From: Gamsiella multidivaricata | Lineage: Eukaryota; Mortierellomycota; Mortierellomycetes; Mortierellales; Mortierellaceae | Length of the DNA stretch: 64,000 nucleotides | Direction of reading: 5' to 3' | Assembly (NCBI RefSeq): GCF_025024155.1 | Contig: NW_026251710.1 | Coordinates: 1 to 64,000 of the forward strand | Part shown: piece after piece, positions 1 through 10,678 of the stretch | Layout of the letters: every line of letters starts with the position of its first letter | Numbering within the stretch: the stretch's first letter is position 1 | Made by a program: the position numbers and the translations under genes | The notes under the pieces: model-generated | Told to the model about the DNA's origin: nothing | Seen by the model: only the letters and a program-made list of their open reading frames with translations | Database searches by the model: none

Positions 1-73
1 CTCGTGCTAGGCCAATGTAACTGTCGAATCGAATTTCGAATTTCATTCGAATTTTACATTGGCCTAGCTCGAG
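1..73. repeat. Imperfect inverted repeat at the left window edge
   Basis: Positions 1-20 and 54-73 are reverse complements with one mismatch (15 uninterrupted pairs at 6-20/54-68), around a 33-bp AT-rich loop that repeats the motif TCGAAT. It could be a hairpin end of a transposable element continuing to the left, but no target duplication can be judged at the edge. Confidence 0.7.
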
Positions 74-1111
74 TCGAATAAAAGTCGAATATTTTTGAGA
101 AACACTGGGTACAACAGCAGCAGAGTCAAGGGATCAAGGGCAGTGGTCAAGTAAGGAATGCGTAGAAATGAATGCGGTTTAATGATCATAAGTGGGGTCT
201 ATATATACATGTCTGGGGCCTATTGTACAGTGTCGTAACGGTGTTGTCATGGTTCCGGGCTCCATCCTGGTTCTGCATGTCGTAACCGTGCGGCTTGGTA
301 ACCGAGTGATAATCCTGTTGCAAGGGGTCTGATTCCTGGAATGTGGTAGGCTGCCATGTATTACTACAGAGTGAAAGATCAATGACAAAGATAAAGAGTA
401 TTCAGACTGTTGATAAATATCTGATGGAGTATTAACAATGCCTTTGTGTTCCGTTCTTCTTAATTCCTGATGCGGATACGGATCTCCAAGGCGCTCTTCT
501 CAACGAAAGGTAATAAAAAGACGTAAAAGATAGACTACTTATAGTCCTCATTTCTTTCAGCAACTTTGAATCATGTCTTCACTCACTTCCAAAGATCCAA
601 TAATGCAATGATCATATTGTTGGCCAGCAGCCACCAAGGGTACGCAGGATTTGATATTAGGTTTTGGGGTTGTGCCTGTATAAAAGGAGGATCGAAGCTA
701 GCGGTCTTTTGTTCCTTGTTCCAGTTGAACAAGAAGACCGTTGTGCTGATCACTCGCTACAGGTACCCTTTTGCTTAGATATATCAATAATGAATTATGG
801 TTCCAGTTGAACAAGAAGACCGTTGTGCTGATCACTCGCTACAGTGTGCGTAGTTGTGCGTTAGACCCTTGTATTCAGTGTGGAACACAAATTATTCGAG
901 CATTCAGATTGGGAGTTTCCTTACTCCATACAACTGTAAAAGAACTATCTCCAAGCGCAACAATATTTATCCGAGAAGTGTTTGGTATGAGTACTATGAG
1001 GGATGGAGGAGATGGAGATGAGCATGGAGAATGGATGTCGAAATGAGCGAAACTTGTAATCACTTTTGGTGAGCACTGTATATTATCTTCTGTTGTGGTT
1101 GGAGAGGCGGT
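74..1111. other. Intergenic stretch without a clear gene
   Basis: No recognisable protein is encoded. It contains the 45-bp direct repeat described separately, a TATAAA-like element near 678, and weak open frames from 566 to 1046. Splicing out positions 763-844 would fuse these frames into one reading frame of about 130 codons with no similarity I recognise. Confidence 0.5.
718..844 (+). repeat. Exact 45-bp direct repeat with 37-bp spacer
   Basis: Positions 718-762 and 800-844 are identical. The first copy ends in ...CTACAG followed by GTACCC, and the second also ends in CTACAG, so the 82 bp from 763 to 844 carry GT...AG ends. Both copies read in the same frame relative to the joined open frames. 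Confidence 0.9.
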
Positions 1112-3280
1112 TTAGATAGGTCGCATCTCAATATTCGCATCTCTTCCGGATCCCGCGCTCCAATGGACGTTTTCGGGAGTGGGGTCTGTCTGTTGGGTAT
1201 GCTGGGTATATCCTCCCATACCATGCTCGGCACGTCTGAGCGCCAGTGTTTCCTCCCTGGGAACCTCTTGGAACTCGGCTTCGTTATTGAAGAGCTTCTG
1301 GGCCCATCCTTTCCGCTGCCTCACATTGTGTCCCTCGCCTCCAGAGAGTGAGTCCGATTTACCAGATGTGAAGGGGCGCTCGGAGGTAGGCTGCCCAAAT
1401 TCAGGCATTGTCGCACCTGGGGCCACATCCGCGGTCTCCATCAGTTCCATATCGAGGTAAAACTCCTTGACCCGCTGCTCGTGCCTTTGAAGGTGGCTCA
1501 CGTCCTGCCTGAGGGCTCGGATCTGTTGACGGAGGGCGACGAGTTCTTCATGATGGATCTCTTGTTGTTGCTGATGGAGGGCTGTCAGATCCTGTTGACA
1601 TGGTTGGTAATTTGCTCCGCCGAGAACGAACGGTAGGGGCGCATTCGTATCTCGAGCATCCTGCTTATTGTTGTCGAGATATGTGAGAGAATTGGACTTG
1701 TCGTTATTATTTTCATTGTTGCCCTTTCTGCCGTTGGTGTACACACTCGCGATCTTGGCCCTGGTACCATTGCGCAGGACGGATTTCTGGATGATACCAA
1801 ACGGTGAGAATGCTCTAATGAGAAGGAATAGAGGCGGACGAAAAAAATGTCGACGTTGATGAGGAAATTGGGAAAAAGAATCCCCCCCCCAAAAAAAAAA
1901 GAAAAGCGGCGTTCATCGCGTTTACGCTTCGTCTGAGATGACCATACCCTTTACCGAATAGCGCGTAAAAGATGGAGAGGATAATCGAGAAGGCGCCTCC
2001 CCAGGACGAGATGGCCTCGGGAATGCTCAGCAGCCTGAAAAATCATCGGTAGCGAGAAAAAATCGAAAGAATGCTTTAGCGAGAGAGAAAGAACAGAGGG
2101 GTAACGGCGCTGCAGTGACAAGGAAAGCAAAAGTATTTGTAAAAAGGACTTACAAAACCTGACGGCTCTCAATCTGCATGTTCGGGAATTGATAATAGAT
2201 GTGTGTTTTGTTCTGGTCCAAAATCACTTCGGCGTTTGACTTGACATCGTATATAGTCGCAGAGTCGTTGTACAAACCAAAGAGTCCCAAAAAGTCACTT
2301 CTCAGGACGCGCGTCGTCTCCAGTGTAGAGGTGAGCCAAGCCACGGAATTATCCTGGACAAAGGCATGCTGATACTCTCCAAAGGTTCGATCAGCAAGAG
2401 GACTCCTCCCAGTGACATAAGTGGTATTGCGGTACCGATTGTTTTCTATCGCAGGAAGAAAGATGGAGAAGAGAAAGTGCAATAAAAGACAGGAACGAGA
2501 GACGGCTTAGAAGTAATTTAAGGTAACGACATTGGGTTGATTTGGCGCTTCACAAACGTCAACTTACCAGGCGGGACGATGTAGACGACCCCGTAGGCTC
2601 TCTTTTTGACAGTGCGAGCGAAATGTTGAATCACGCGTTAAAAAGTTGACATCATAAACGGCTAGCAAAACATTGCCCACGGTGTCGTTTTTTTTTTGTT
2701 CGGTTGTACTTGCCGAAGCCAATGGGCTGCTCCCGTTGAATTCAAACATTGGCCCTACAAATCCGATTGAAGTATTTGCTGTTGGAAACGTTGAGTACAT
2801 GGATCGGAAGATGTACATTTCGGTAACGTATTCGCCAACACAGGGTGTTAGGACACTCTTGTTAGCAGGAACTGTTGGTCCTTTGAGAGGGATATAGTCA
2901 TAATCCCAATAAAGCGGCGTTTTGAGGGGGTCAAATGCCAGGTGTTGAGTGCAGAAGATAAGGTCCGGCATGACCATTTCCCTAGTGTTGGATGCATAGA
3001 TGCTGGTCGATAGAAGAATAAATTCCCGAGCGAGGACGGTTTTGATCCTAGCCTGTGCATAATAGGTCAGCGTTCCCACTATTGCATGCAAGAACATAGT
3101 GGGTGAGTGAGCGACAATATCGCCAGATACCGAGCTACACTTTTGTGCGGGAGAAGTACTGCAATGTCGACAGAAGGTCAAGGTAGATGGTAGATGCTGT
3201 TTTGTACCTGCTCCAAGGAAGAAGAACCAGTAGAACGTGGCAAAGATAACGCCATCGGAGGCCTTTCGAAAGCGTGGCAT
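1112..3280 (-). CDS. Fungal multi-pass membrane protein with cytoplasmic coiled coil, function unknown
   Basis: I assign four exons, approximately 2568-3280, 2160-2447, 1955-2034 and 1112-1814. The proposed start is the ATG at 3278-3280, followed at once by a hydrophobic segment (ATFYWFFFLGAG). A long, probably extracellular domain with several cysteines and N-glycosylation sites follows, then a second membrane segment around AFSIILSIFYALF. The C-terminal exon carries an FGIIQ motif and a Gln-rich coiled coil (LRQQIRALRQDVSHLQ). From memory this two-membrane-segment layout resembles a lineage-specific Mortierellaceae family of unknown function. The frame changes near 2600-2640, just before the exon end, with no intron that could explain it, so this allele may be broken or the base call wrong. 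Exon borders of the two middle exons are approximate. Confidence 0.6.
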
Positions 3281-4250
3281 GGCTGAGTGTGATGAGGTAC
3301 TGAAGGTTTTGACGAACGAAGACCGGGTGGATGGCGGGTTTAATGAAGAGCAAATGGAAGAAAGAGACGAAAAGGAATAAAAGGATAGGAGGATAACAGT
3401 AAACGCAAATAGCAAAAGAAGATGGGAGGATGAGCCGTTTTTTTTCGCAATACTGAGTAAGGCCTCTGCCAAGATAGAAAGCTGAATTGAAGGAACCAAG
3501 TAAAACTAAATAAGGGCGAAGAAGATCGCTTGGGCAATGCAAACAAGGTTTCGGTTTTCTGATCTGCGTCCTGATTGCGACAAATCAACTATAAAAAAAA
3601 GCGGCGTGTCCCATTCTCGGATTTCGAGCATATTTTGTGTCCATGTGCCTTCATGGGCCATTTTGATCGGACTTGTGTTTTCTCCGAGGAAGTAACCAAC
3701 CGCTTTGTTGTCTTCTTGGACATGTCCATGGGCATACACAATCCAAGGGGGGGCGCAGTCGAAGGCGACGGGATCCATATCATGGGTTCATTCGTATCTC
3801 GGCTACCCTTGGCTCTGCCCTTTGGCCCGATCGCGACCGATCTACTTTTCATCCCTCCCGCAGTACTCTCAACAACAGCATCTGCGTGTTTGCTTGTGTA
3901 TTGCTTGACACTGTTATTCCGTTAGCTTTCTTGACAAACACAAGCAGTCATGGCGACGACAATAGAGGCTCCTCGAGTTCTCTTTCCTCCCGTCGCCCTT
4001 TCACTCTCGCTCTCTTTTCCCGGTTCACAAATATGGCTTGAGAGCAGCATTTTTTATATGTTATCCTTTTGAGAGGCCGCTCATGGTCCTCACACCCTAA
4101 TACAGAAATGGCATAACGCGATCGAACCCCAAAAGTCGACACCAGCGCTGAACAAAGTTGTCGCGATCGACCAGGTACGGCCACTTCGTTGCTCATGAGA
4201 AAAAGTGCCGCAGTGAAATGGTCGTTCCGCGCACGGGGACGATAAACCAG
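3281..4250. other. Region upstream of the membrane protein gene, no clear gene
   Basis: A 90-codon open frame on the minus strand (3506-3778) and competing frames on both strands overlap here, but none has a convincing coding pattern or known motif. Part of it probably serves as promoter and 5' leader of the gene ending at 1112. Confidence 0.4.
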
Positions 4251-4252
4251 TA

Positions 4253-4478
4253 CAGTCCATGTTTACAATAAGCTACATTTTGTAGCTTATTATGAATTTT
4301 GGTATCAAAACTTTACTCTCACTGGCCGAGGTCTATATAGCATTGTGGTCATGGTTCGATCTCATAGACATATGGCATACGGCCCAATGAGAGTAAAATT
4401 TTGATATATTTTCGAACTGACAGAATACCAAAATTCACAATAAGCTATATTTTGTAGCTTATTGTAAACGTGGACTGT
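4253..4478. mobile_element. Mariner-type MITE, 226 bp, with TA target duplication
   Basis: The two ends are long terminal inverted repeats. Read inward, the left end starts CAGTCCATGTTTACAATAAG and the right end is almost identical (one change in those 20 bases). Similarity extends about 50 bp into each arm and, after a gap of about 20 bp, another 25 bp. Each arm holds an internal palindrome built from AATAAGCTA and TAGCTTATT. The element is flanked on both sides by TA (4251-4252 and 4479-4480). The TA duplication and CAGT terminus are typical of Tc1/mariner elements. There is no coding capacity, so it would be moved in trans. Confidence 0.85.
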
Positions 4479-4480
4479 AC

Positions 4481-5916
4481 AGTGTGGATTCATACTTGCG
4501 GTGCGGAGATGTCCCACAAGGTTGTAAATTAGAGACCTTCTATATCTATACTGTATCTGCTATTTACACTAATATTTGTATCGCGTTGAGCTTGGCAGCT
4601 TCATTGGTCAGGAAAATTGCCTAACAGCACTCCGCTTGTCCATGTATCCATCTCCGTGGGTCTGGGCTTTTCCTACTGTGACAGACAGAGCTTAAACACT
4701 TCCTTCTCTCACTTACTGCTTATCACCCCTCAGGTTTTCGTCAATGAAACCCTTATTCAAGCATTCTCATGTGTTGTGGTGTCATTATTAGTGGCTGTGC
4801 CGCTTTGTGACTATCAAACGGTGGAAATGCTGCAAACTATGTTACTGCTGTAATTCGATCCATGCATTCCAACGGTCGCAAGCTTGTTTAACACAGGACA
4901 CATCCCTTCTTAATCTTGGGTTTAATCTGTTTGGCATAATGTTCCAAATTAAGGCAGGTCTTCTCTTTCATTCTACAGTGTGAGATATGGTATTGATCGA
5001 AGCTCTGTGGAACATCGCGTGCACGGAATTTTTGTTTTTGCACTTTACACGCTGATGAATGAGGCTCAGACGAAGGAGATACAAGAATAGGTTGGCTATT
5101 TTCTGTCTTGCGGCGAACGCGTCAACTCGACCAAGAAAAGAGGAATCCAAAGCGAGAAAAGGAAAAAAAATTGGTTAGACAGAGTCCTAATCAATTGCTT
5201 CGGGTATCACGCGCTGGTAAACAGCCAGGAAACATATGGGAAAAAACAATAGTTGTCTGTACAACACTCGATCCATTAAAGCGCAAGTGGCGTCGATCCG
5301 GCCGGTAGACCTCCTCGACACGGGTTCTGCAATGACCACCCCACCATTAGAAGGACATAGTCCAGGACCATGCCTTCCTTTCACAGTGCAGCCAGTTTGA
5401 ATGAAAACGAAAGGGAATCGAGTGTGCGTGTGTGGGAGGAGAGAATGGGAAGCACTGACCTTTGGCAACAGATGTCGGAAAGGGAGATGACTGAGATGAT
5501 GAAGCGATGTTGAAGACTTGTGGACCATGGCGAAAAGCTCGTTAGAGCCGTATGCTATGACGCAATTTGAGCGCCCATTGCCCTGCTTTCTCTTTGAGAA
5601 GTGAGGCCCTTGCCATCATTTGTGTCCTGTCCATTGTCCATTGTTCTTCGTCCATCACACCCACACGCGCCAGCATCCACCCATCCTTCCTTCCAGTCCC
5701 GACTGTTCTGACTCCTCTAATCCTCGACTCTGCTATCACACTCTCGTTTCTACACACTCCATCCGTGTCTTGGCCCATCGCGCGGCCCATTACATCCTTC
5801 TCCTCTCGGTCGATTGCAACGTCATTGTCGCGAAACTTCATTTATTTCATTTACAAAAAGGTAACATGTTACAGTACTCATCCTCTCCCCCCGAAGAGCG
5901 AGTATGACGTCGTTCG
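4481..5916. other. Intergenic stretch, no gene recognised
   Basis: Only short open frames with no known motif occur on either strand (for example 4617-4853 plus and 5187-5528 minus). The base composition is mixed and stop codons are frequent in all frames. Confidence 0.4.
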
Positions 5917-6446
5917 GCACGCCCAGCCGTTCCAGTATCTTTGACCGCATTTCCGGTTATTGGGAACCTGTGGATCGTTGGGAATGTGTTAATTGGTCAA
6001 ACAGCGGGTGAAGCCTCCCTTTTCAGGGTTGATGATGCACCAGCACTATTCACTCGTTTGCCTTGTGAGAGTGTAATGGTTGCGTTGGTTGGCTTAGCGA
6101 CTTCGCCTCTAAGCTGTTGAACAAGGATCCCACAAGTCCTTGGTCACTGTTGCTTCTTTTAAAGGCTGCTCGATCCATCTCTTCACCGTACCATTTTTCT
6201 ATGCCAGCACGCCCAACCGTTCCAGTATCTTTGACTGCATCTCTGGTCATTGAGAACCTATGGATCGTTGGGAATGTGTCAATTGGTCGAACAACGGGTG
6301 AAGCCTCCCCTGCCATTAGGGTCGGTGATATACCAGCGTTCTTTACACTCGTTCGCCGTGTGAGAGTGAAAGACATGTTGGTTGGCTTAGTGGCCCTCAC
6401 GAAAACATATTGAACAAGGATCGCACACAGCCTTGGTCATGTTTGT
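5917..6446 (+). repeat. Diverged tandem duplication of a coding-like module
   Basis: Positions about 5917-6152 and 6207-6446 are diverged copies at an offset of 290 bp. In the plus frame both read a related peptide containing NLWIVGNV followed by IG(Q/R)T(A/T)GEAS, and both end in a stop after roughly 70 codons. Neither copy has its own good start. They could be exons or relics of an unrecognised gene family. Confidence 0.65.
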
Positions 6447-6479
6447 TGACGTGATATTCTTTGACATGCACATTCGGAA

Positions 6480-6542
6480 ATGGCTTTGTTTGATGAATCT
6501 GATACTGATGCAGCAATTATCCAACGTTTAGACTCCATATAA
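6480..6542 (+). other. Upstream ORF overlapping the next start codon
   Basis: A 20-codon frame starts with ATG at 6480 and its TAA stop (6540-6542) shares the A with the ATG at 6542, giving the arrangement TAATG. The peptide is acidic (MALFDESDTDAAIIQRLDSI). It may be a translated leader peptide acting on the downstream gene, or a sign that the true gene model differs here. Confidence 0.45.
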
Positions 6543-9097
6543 TGGGCGGTCACCGAAAGAATCGCGCTGACAAGAAGGTCGACAAGGTCGACTGGCAAGC
6601 ATCGCTGAATAGTCTTCGCACTGGCGTTTCTTATTTTACAGCATTGCCCAATGTTCTTTTTGCGTGTCCTCGCGGATACTTTGAACATCGACATATGATG
6701 ACGGAATCAAAGGAAGCCATCATTCATGAGTGGGAGGAATGGATGGTCGAGTTCTCGAAAAGCGAAGTCCAAGTTCTTCGAGATGTTGGTGCCAAGGTTC
6801 ACAACATCGACGACGATGCTCAGTCCGTTCTTGCGAATCGCATTGTGAAGAACCATAAAGTCAACCTGTTACAAGAGAGTTCAGAGCAAGTTCATCACGT
6901 CAGCAAGGAACTTACAATGATGGTCCGCAATGGTAAGGCCCCTTCCTCATGAGATCGCTTGTTGTCTACAGCTTATTATTGTCACGAATGTCTGATATCT
7001 ACTTCTTTAGCACCGGCTCCTTTGTCCACCGGTGGTATGACCTCTGACCTCCACAGCAAGTCTCTGTCCACCGATGCTCTGTTTTCGCCTCACATCAATT
7101 CGTCGTCCACTGTTGAGGCTTCGTTGTCCTCATCGTCATCGAAAAGTCGTGAGAGACCGGGAGATTCTCTGGTGGAAGCGATAAAGCGGCGTCGGCTCGA
7201 AAAGGGACACGCCACATTTAGGTCGCTTGTGGACATTGCCCATGCCATGGTATGCTTTGCTCTTGCTCTTGCTTCAAAAATACCATGGGATTGATTGTCG
7301 GGGCGAGTACTTTTGACGCTGACTCTTTGCTCTTCACTTTTACAGCACTTTGGGATATATGAGGCGTTACCCGAGTCCACAGCAGTACAGGACAATCTTT
7401 CCCCAAGACACCAGACTCTATGCCGCCTGTCTCTGTCATACCTCAAGAAAGCGAACAATAGGACCAAATACACAAATCCAGAGTACTCTATCGCTCAAGG
7501 ACGTGTTGTAAGTTAAATTCTCTGTGTTCTATGGTTTTGACTCAAGATGACCGTTACTGACCCTGTATCTTGTTATGTTGTCTAGTGTTTCTCTCTCAGG
7601 AGTCTGGAACATGTTCTGTCAAGATGCGAATGCTGCCTTCAAGGATGACTACGAGCGAGGACTGGATGCCTGCGCTGTCAAAGAGCTCAACAATCCAGAC
7701 ATGGGGTTTGCTGCTATCGTTGCACCCTTGGTGGAGATGGCCGAGTGTGCAGCGAAGACGGACACTGGAGTGAAGGCACAGCCGATCATTAGCAAGATTT
7801 ACCAAATCCAGGCTACACCAGGCTCGGAGCCTTATTGCCGTTCTCTTGACGCTCTCAAAACAATGTAAACAGTTGTGGATGAATTACTTATTATGGATAT
7901 TATGGAGATACTGCTCTACCAATCAGTAATACTAACTCTAGGTTGTAACTTAGCCTCAAGCATGCAGAGCGACCTTTGTCTGGCCGAACAAAGGACGCAT
8001 CAGAGGGAGATGCTGTCAGTCTGTGGTCAGCCATTTTCCGAGAGCAGTTGCCGGCAACAGCTTGTTTGGCGTTGAACCTGTAAGTGATGCGATCATGTCC
8101 TGCCAAAGATTTCTGTTGAGTGAAGCCTGTTGCTAATATTGATTTTATGGAACGAATTTTCTGTAGTGGTGAACAGGGCCTCACGGCTGCCAGACAATCG
8201 AACTTGGATCTATTGGACATCTTTGGCATCAACGCAGGAACGCGAAAATGTGATTCCACTATGACCGTTGAAGACCTCGAGGTTGCCAATTTCGAATTGA
8301 AGAAGGCGTTGTGTACTGATGTCAAAGACGACATTCAGCTTCACAGGACTATCAAGGCCATGAAGCCAATTATATTATTGTTGAGAAATTATGGGCTGGA
8401 CTGCCCACCAATTGTTGCATGCGAGGTAAGACCCCCTTCAAGTTCATTCTCTTTGCCTTGTGCGGCCTGTCGCATTTCCTAACTGTGATGGCATCTATCG
8501 ACTGTGTATAGGGATGGAGGCAACAACATTTTCGATGAAAAAACTGGATGATATTTGGGTCGCTGGTCCCGCTTGCGACAAAATCATACTGCCTCAAACG
8601 GAGGCCGAGATCTTGGACTTTATGAAAAAGGATATGCATCGCCTGTTCAACCTTTTGGTAAGTGTTGTGCGAATTGTCTTGGTTTTTGGTTGTGTTTTTG
8701 CATTCACTGACGCGATGCGCCGACTATTGTCCTTGTATTATATATCTAGGCTTTGTATGATCAGTACTCAAGAGAAGTGCTTGTCAAGAAAGCGGAGTAC
8801 GAGCGCCGACTTCGCAGGGGCAACAAGATGGCCTTGCCACTACCATCCGAGGAGAAGGAGTCTAGGGATCTGGAGTGGGACCCTCTCGTGCTGAACTCCC
8901 CTACCAAGCAGACCGGCAGGCGAAAGTCGATCATGGATCGACTGAAAGACGACGATGAGGAGGACTTTCCGCCAAATTCACCATCTAATCGAAAGTCGAT
9001 TGCACTCAAGAGTATTGACGTTGAGGGCAGCATTGCGTCGAAGTTGCGATCCAAGCCAGGCAGGCCAAAGGCGTTTGCGGACTCATACACTTGTTAG
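6542..9097 (+). CDS. Multi-exon protein of unknown function
   Basis: Exons I can support: 6542-6932, 7011-7249, 7346 to about 7507, about 7600-7866, about 7952-8070, about 8167-8425, about 8512-8655 and about 8750-9097. All listed introns have GT and AG ends, and most junctions keep the frame. The N-terminal part is amphipathic and predicted helical (WEEWMVEFSKSEVQVLRDVG). The middle part is Ser-rich, and the C-terminus is basic with a GRPKAF stretch that resembles an AT-hook core. The junction between the third and fourth exon does not keep frame with the best donor (GTAAGT at 7508), so a weaker donor near 7503, a sequence error or a frameshift must be involved. I do not recognise the family. 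An upstream ORF ends on its start codon. Confidence 0.6.
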
Positions 9098-9316
9098 GGT
9101 CTCGGGTCGGGTTGCCGGTATCGGGCCAGCGAAGACCATGTATAAAAAAAAGAGACAAATTACCAGCATTGTAAATAGCAGTAACCAGCCATCGTTGGGT
9201 CCGATGCGTTGTTGAAGCTGGTGCTCTGGTGCTCGCTCTTCACTGTCAAATGAATCATCTGGGTTGAGAGATACATTCAATCGAGTCTCTCTTCCCTTTC
9301 TCTCTCCCGCACACAC
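9083..9316 (-). CDS. Possible small single-pass membrane protein (partial model)
   Basis: This minus-strand frame reads an acidic region (DDSFDSEERAPEHQLQQR) followed by one strong hydrophobic span (WLLLFTMLVICLFFLYMVF) and a short tail. That layout fits a small tail-anchored or single-pass protein. No ATG precedes the conserved-looking part in the same frame, so an upstream exon would be needed. Its 3' end overlaps the end of the plus-strand gene by about 15 bp. It may also be fortuitous. Confidence 0.3.
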   Translation of the reverse strand: MCAGERKGRETRLNVSLNPDDSFDSEERAPEHQLQQRIGPNDGWLLLFTMLVICLFFLYMVFAGPIPATRPETLTSV

Positions 9317-9720
9317 TCACATACCCTCTCTCTCAAACGATCTCGCTAAGCTGGAGTGTGAACTAGGACCACCAGAGAACCTTATTGGAAGATGCCTGGC
9401 TTGGCACTGAACTGGACTACCAAAGTATTCCTAGGAAGATCAGAGAAGGTATCAAGTTCAAAGGAGGAAGTACAATGTACGAGAGAACACCCAATTGGTC
9501 GCTAAGTTCAACTTAAAATAAAAACACGAGTCGTTCAAATGAGGCGAGCATATTACGGTCGTTATATAATGATGAGGAACAAATATATGAGAACAAGAAT
9601 ACCACTATTTGAAAGAGGATGAACGAACATTAATTCAAAAAATGATGAGCACAATCAAGACGAGCGAAGCCAACCACCAACCCGATCCCCATGCCATTTA
9701 AGTCAGAATACAAACAGCTA

Positions 9721-9858
9721 CTATCCGGCCTGGAGCAGCTCATCGTTCTCACGATCCTCAATGATGACGATGAAGGAACAGAGGATGCAATCGCAAAGCT
9801 GAAAATCAGAAGAGCACGCGGATACTAGCTGTGGGCAGAGGCAAATGAAATCTGCCAT
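9721..9858 (-). CDS. Candidate 45-residue cysteine-rich small protein
   Basis: A complete single-exon frame of 46 codons runs from ATG (9856-9858) to TAG (9721-9723). The start context is favourable (A at -3, G at +4). The peptide has six cysteines in its first 33 residues, including CLC and CDCILC clusters, a hydrophobic run FIVII, and an acidic tail (EDRENDELLQAG). I know no family with this pattern. An AT-rich TTTTTATAC element lies about 120 bp upstream. It could be a real short gene or a chance frame. Confidence 0.4.
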   Translation of the reverse strand: MADFICLCPQLVSACSSDFQLCDCILCSFIVIIEDRENDELLQAG

Positions 9859-10678
9859 AGTGACGAGGTTTGAAAGGGCGGATTATAAGGCGCGTTTGTG
9901 TACAAAGTGTTTGGCTAATGAGTACGCGTTTGATTTTGCGAATGTCAAAGTTTGAAGCCCCCTAATACAGTATAAAAATCTCCTCTATTCTGCATGCTAT
10001 GCGCGTTCACAACAAGGTCAAACCCCAGCAGCTCACGTTCCCTATTAGTGTCAGCCGCCGCCTTTGACAACTCCCGCTTGTTCCTAGGGTGATCCGGCTC
10101 TCACAAAGCCGGATCATCACAAGTTGTAATCAAGAAAGTCAAGATGTTAGTGTATACACTACATAACTGTGCAACGCATAAAAAAATAGAGATCCCCCTT
10201 GGTCAAAGACATGTTAAAGTAAGCAGATCGTGTCTACGTATTCAGTACATCATCATCGTATAACCAGCCACCCTAATGGTCAACCAAGAGCAGCGGCTAA
10301 ACGATTTTGCATTGAACAAGCAGACTTTCGGCGCGAACCCGTGAGTTTTCGCCGTGATTTCTTACTGCGCCCAACCACCCAGTCGACCAATTAACTGTCA
10401 GAAGGGAACTGTCGTAGCGCTTCCTATACCAAGGGAGTTTTCATGCTCATTTAAAAAAACACATGGGCTTTCGCTGGGCTCACCTATGACTTTGGTGCAT
10501 GATGGTGAAGAGCTGTTTGAAGTTTGGATGAGATGTGATTCCTTTGCAAGTGACTGCATTGGATACATATTCACAGAAGAGCATCAAATTACACATTAGT
10601 AAACGTTATCAAGAGAAGCCGCTGAGACACCAGACACATTCGTATAATCACTTACTAAACATTATTTATCTCCTGCTA
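9859..10678. other. Intergenic stretch with one stable hairpin
   Basis: No gene is recognised. Positions 10090-10099 and 10107-10116 form a perfect 10-bp stem around a 7-nt loop (CTCACAA), G+C rich in an otherwise AT-rich region. I could not fit it to a tRNA cloverleaf. Confidence 0.45.

Noticed and set aside
3506..3778. 90-codon minus-strand frame upstream of the membrane protein gene
   Set aside because: Three frames overlap here with similar quality and none shows a known motif or connects in phase to the gene.
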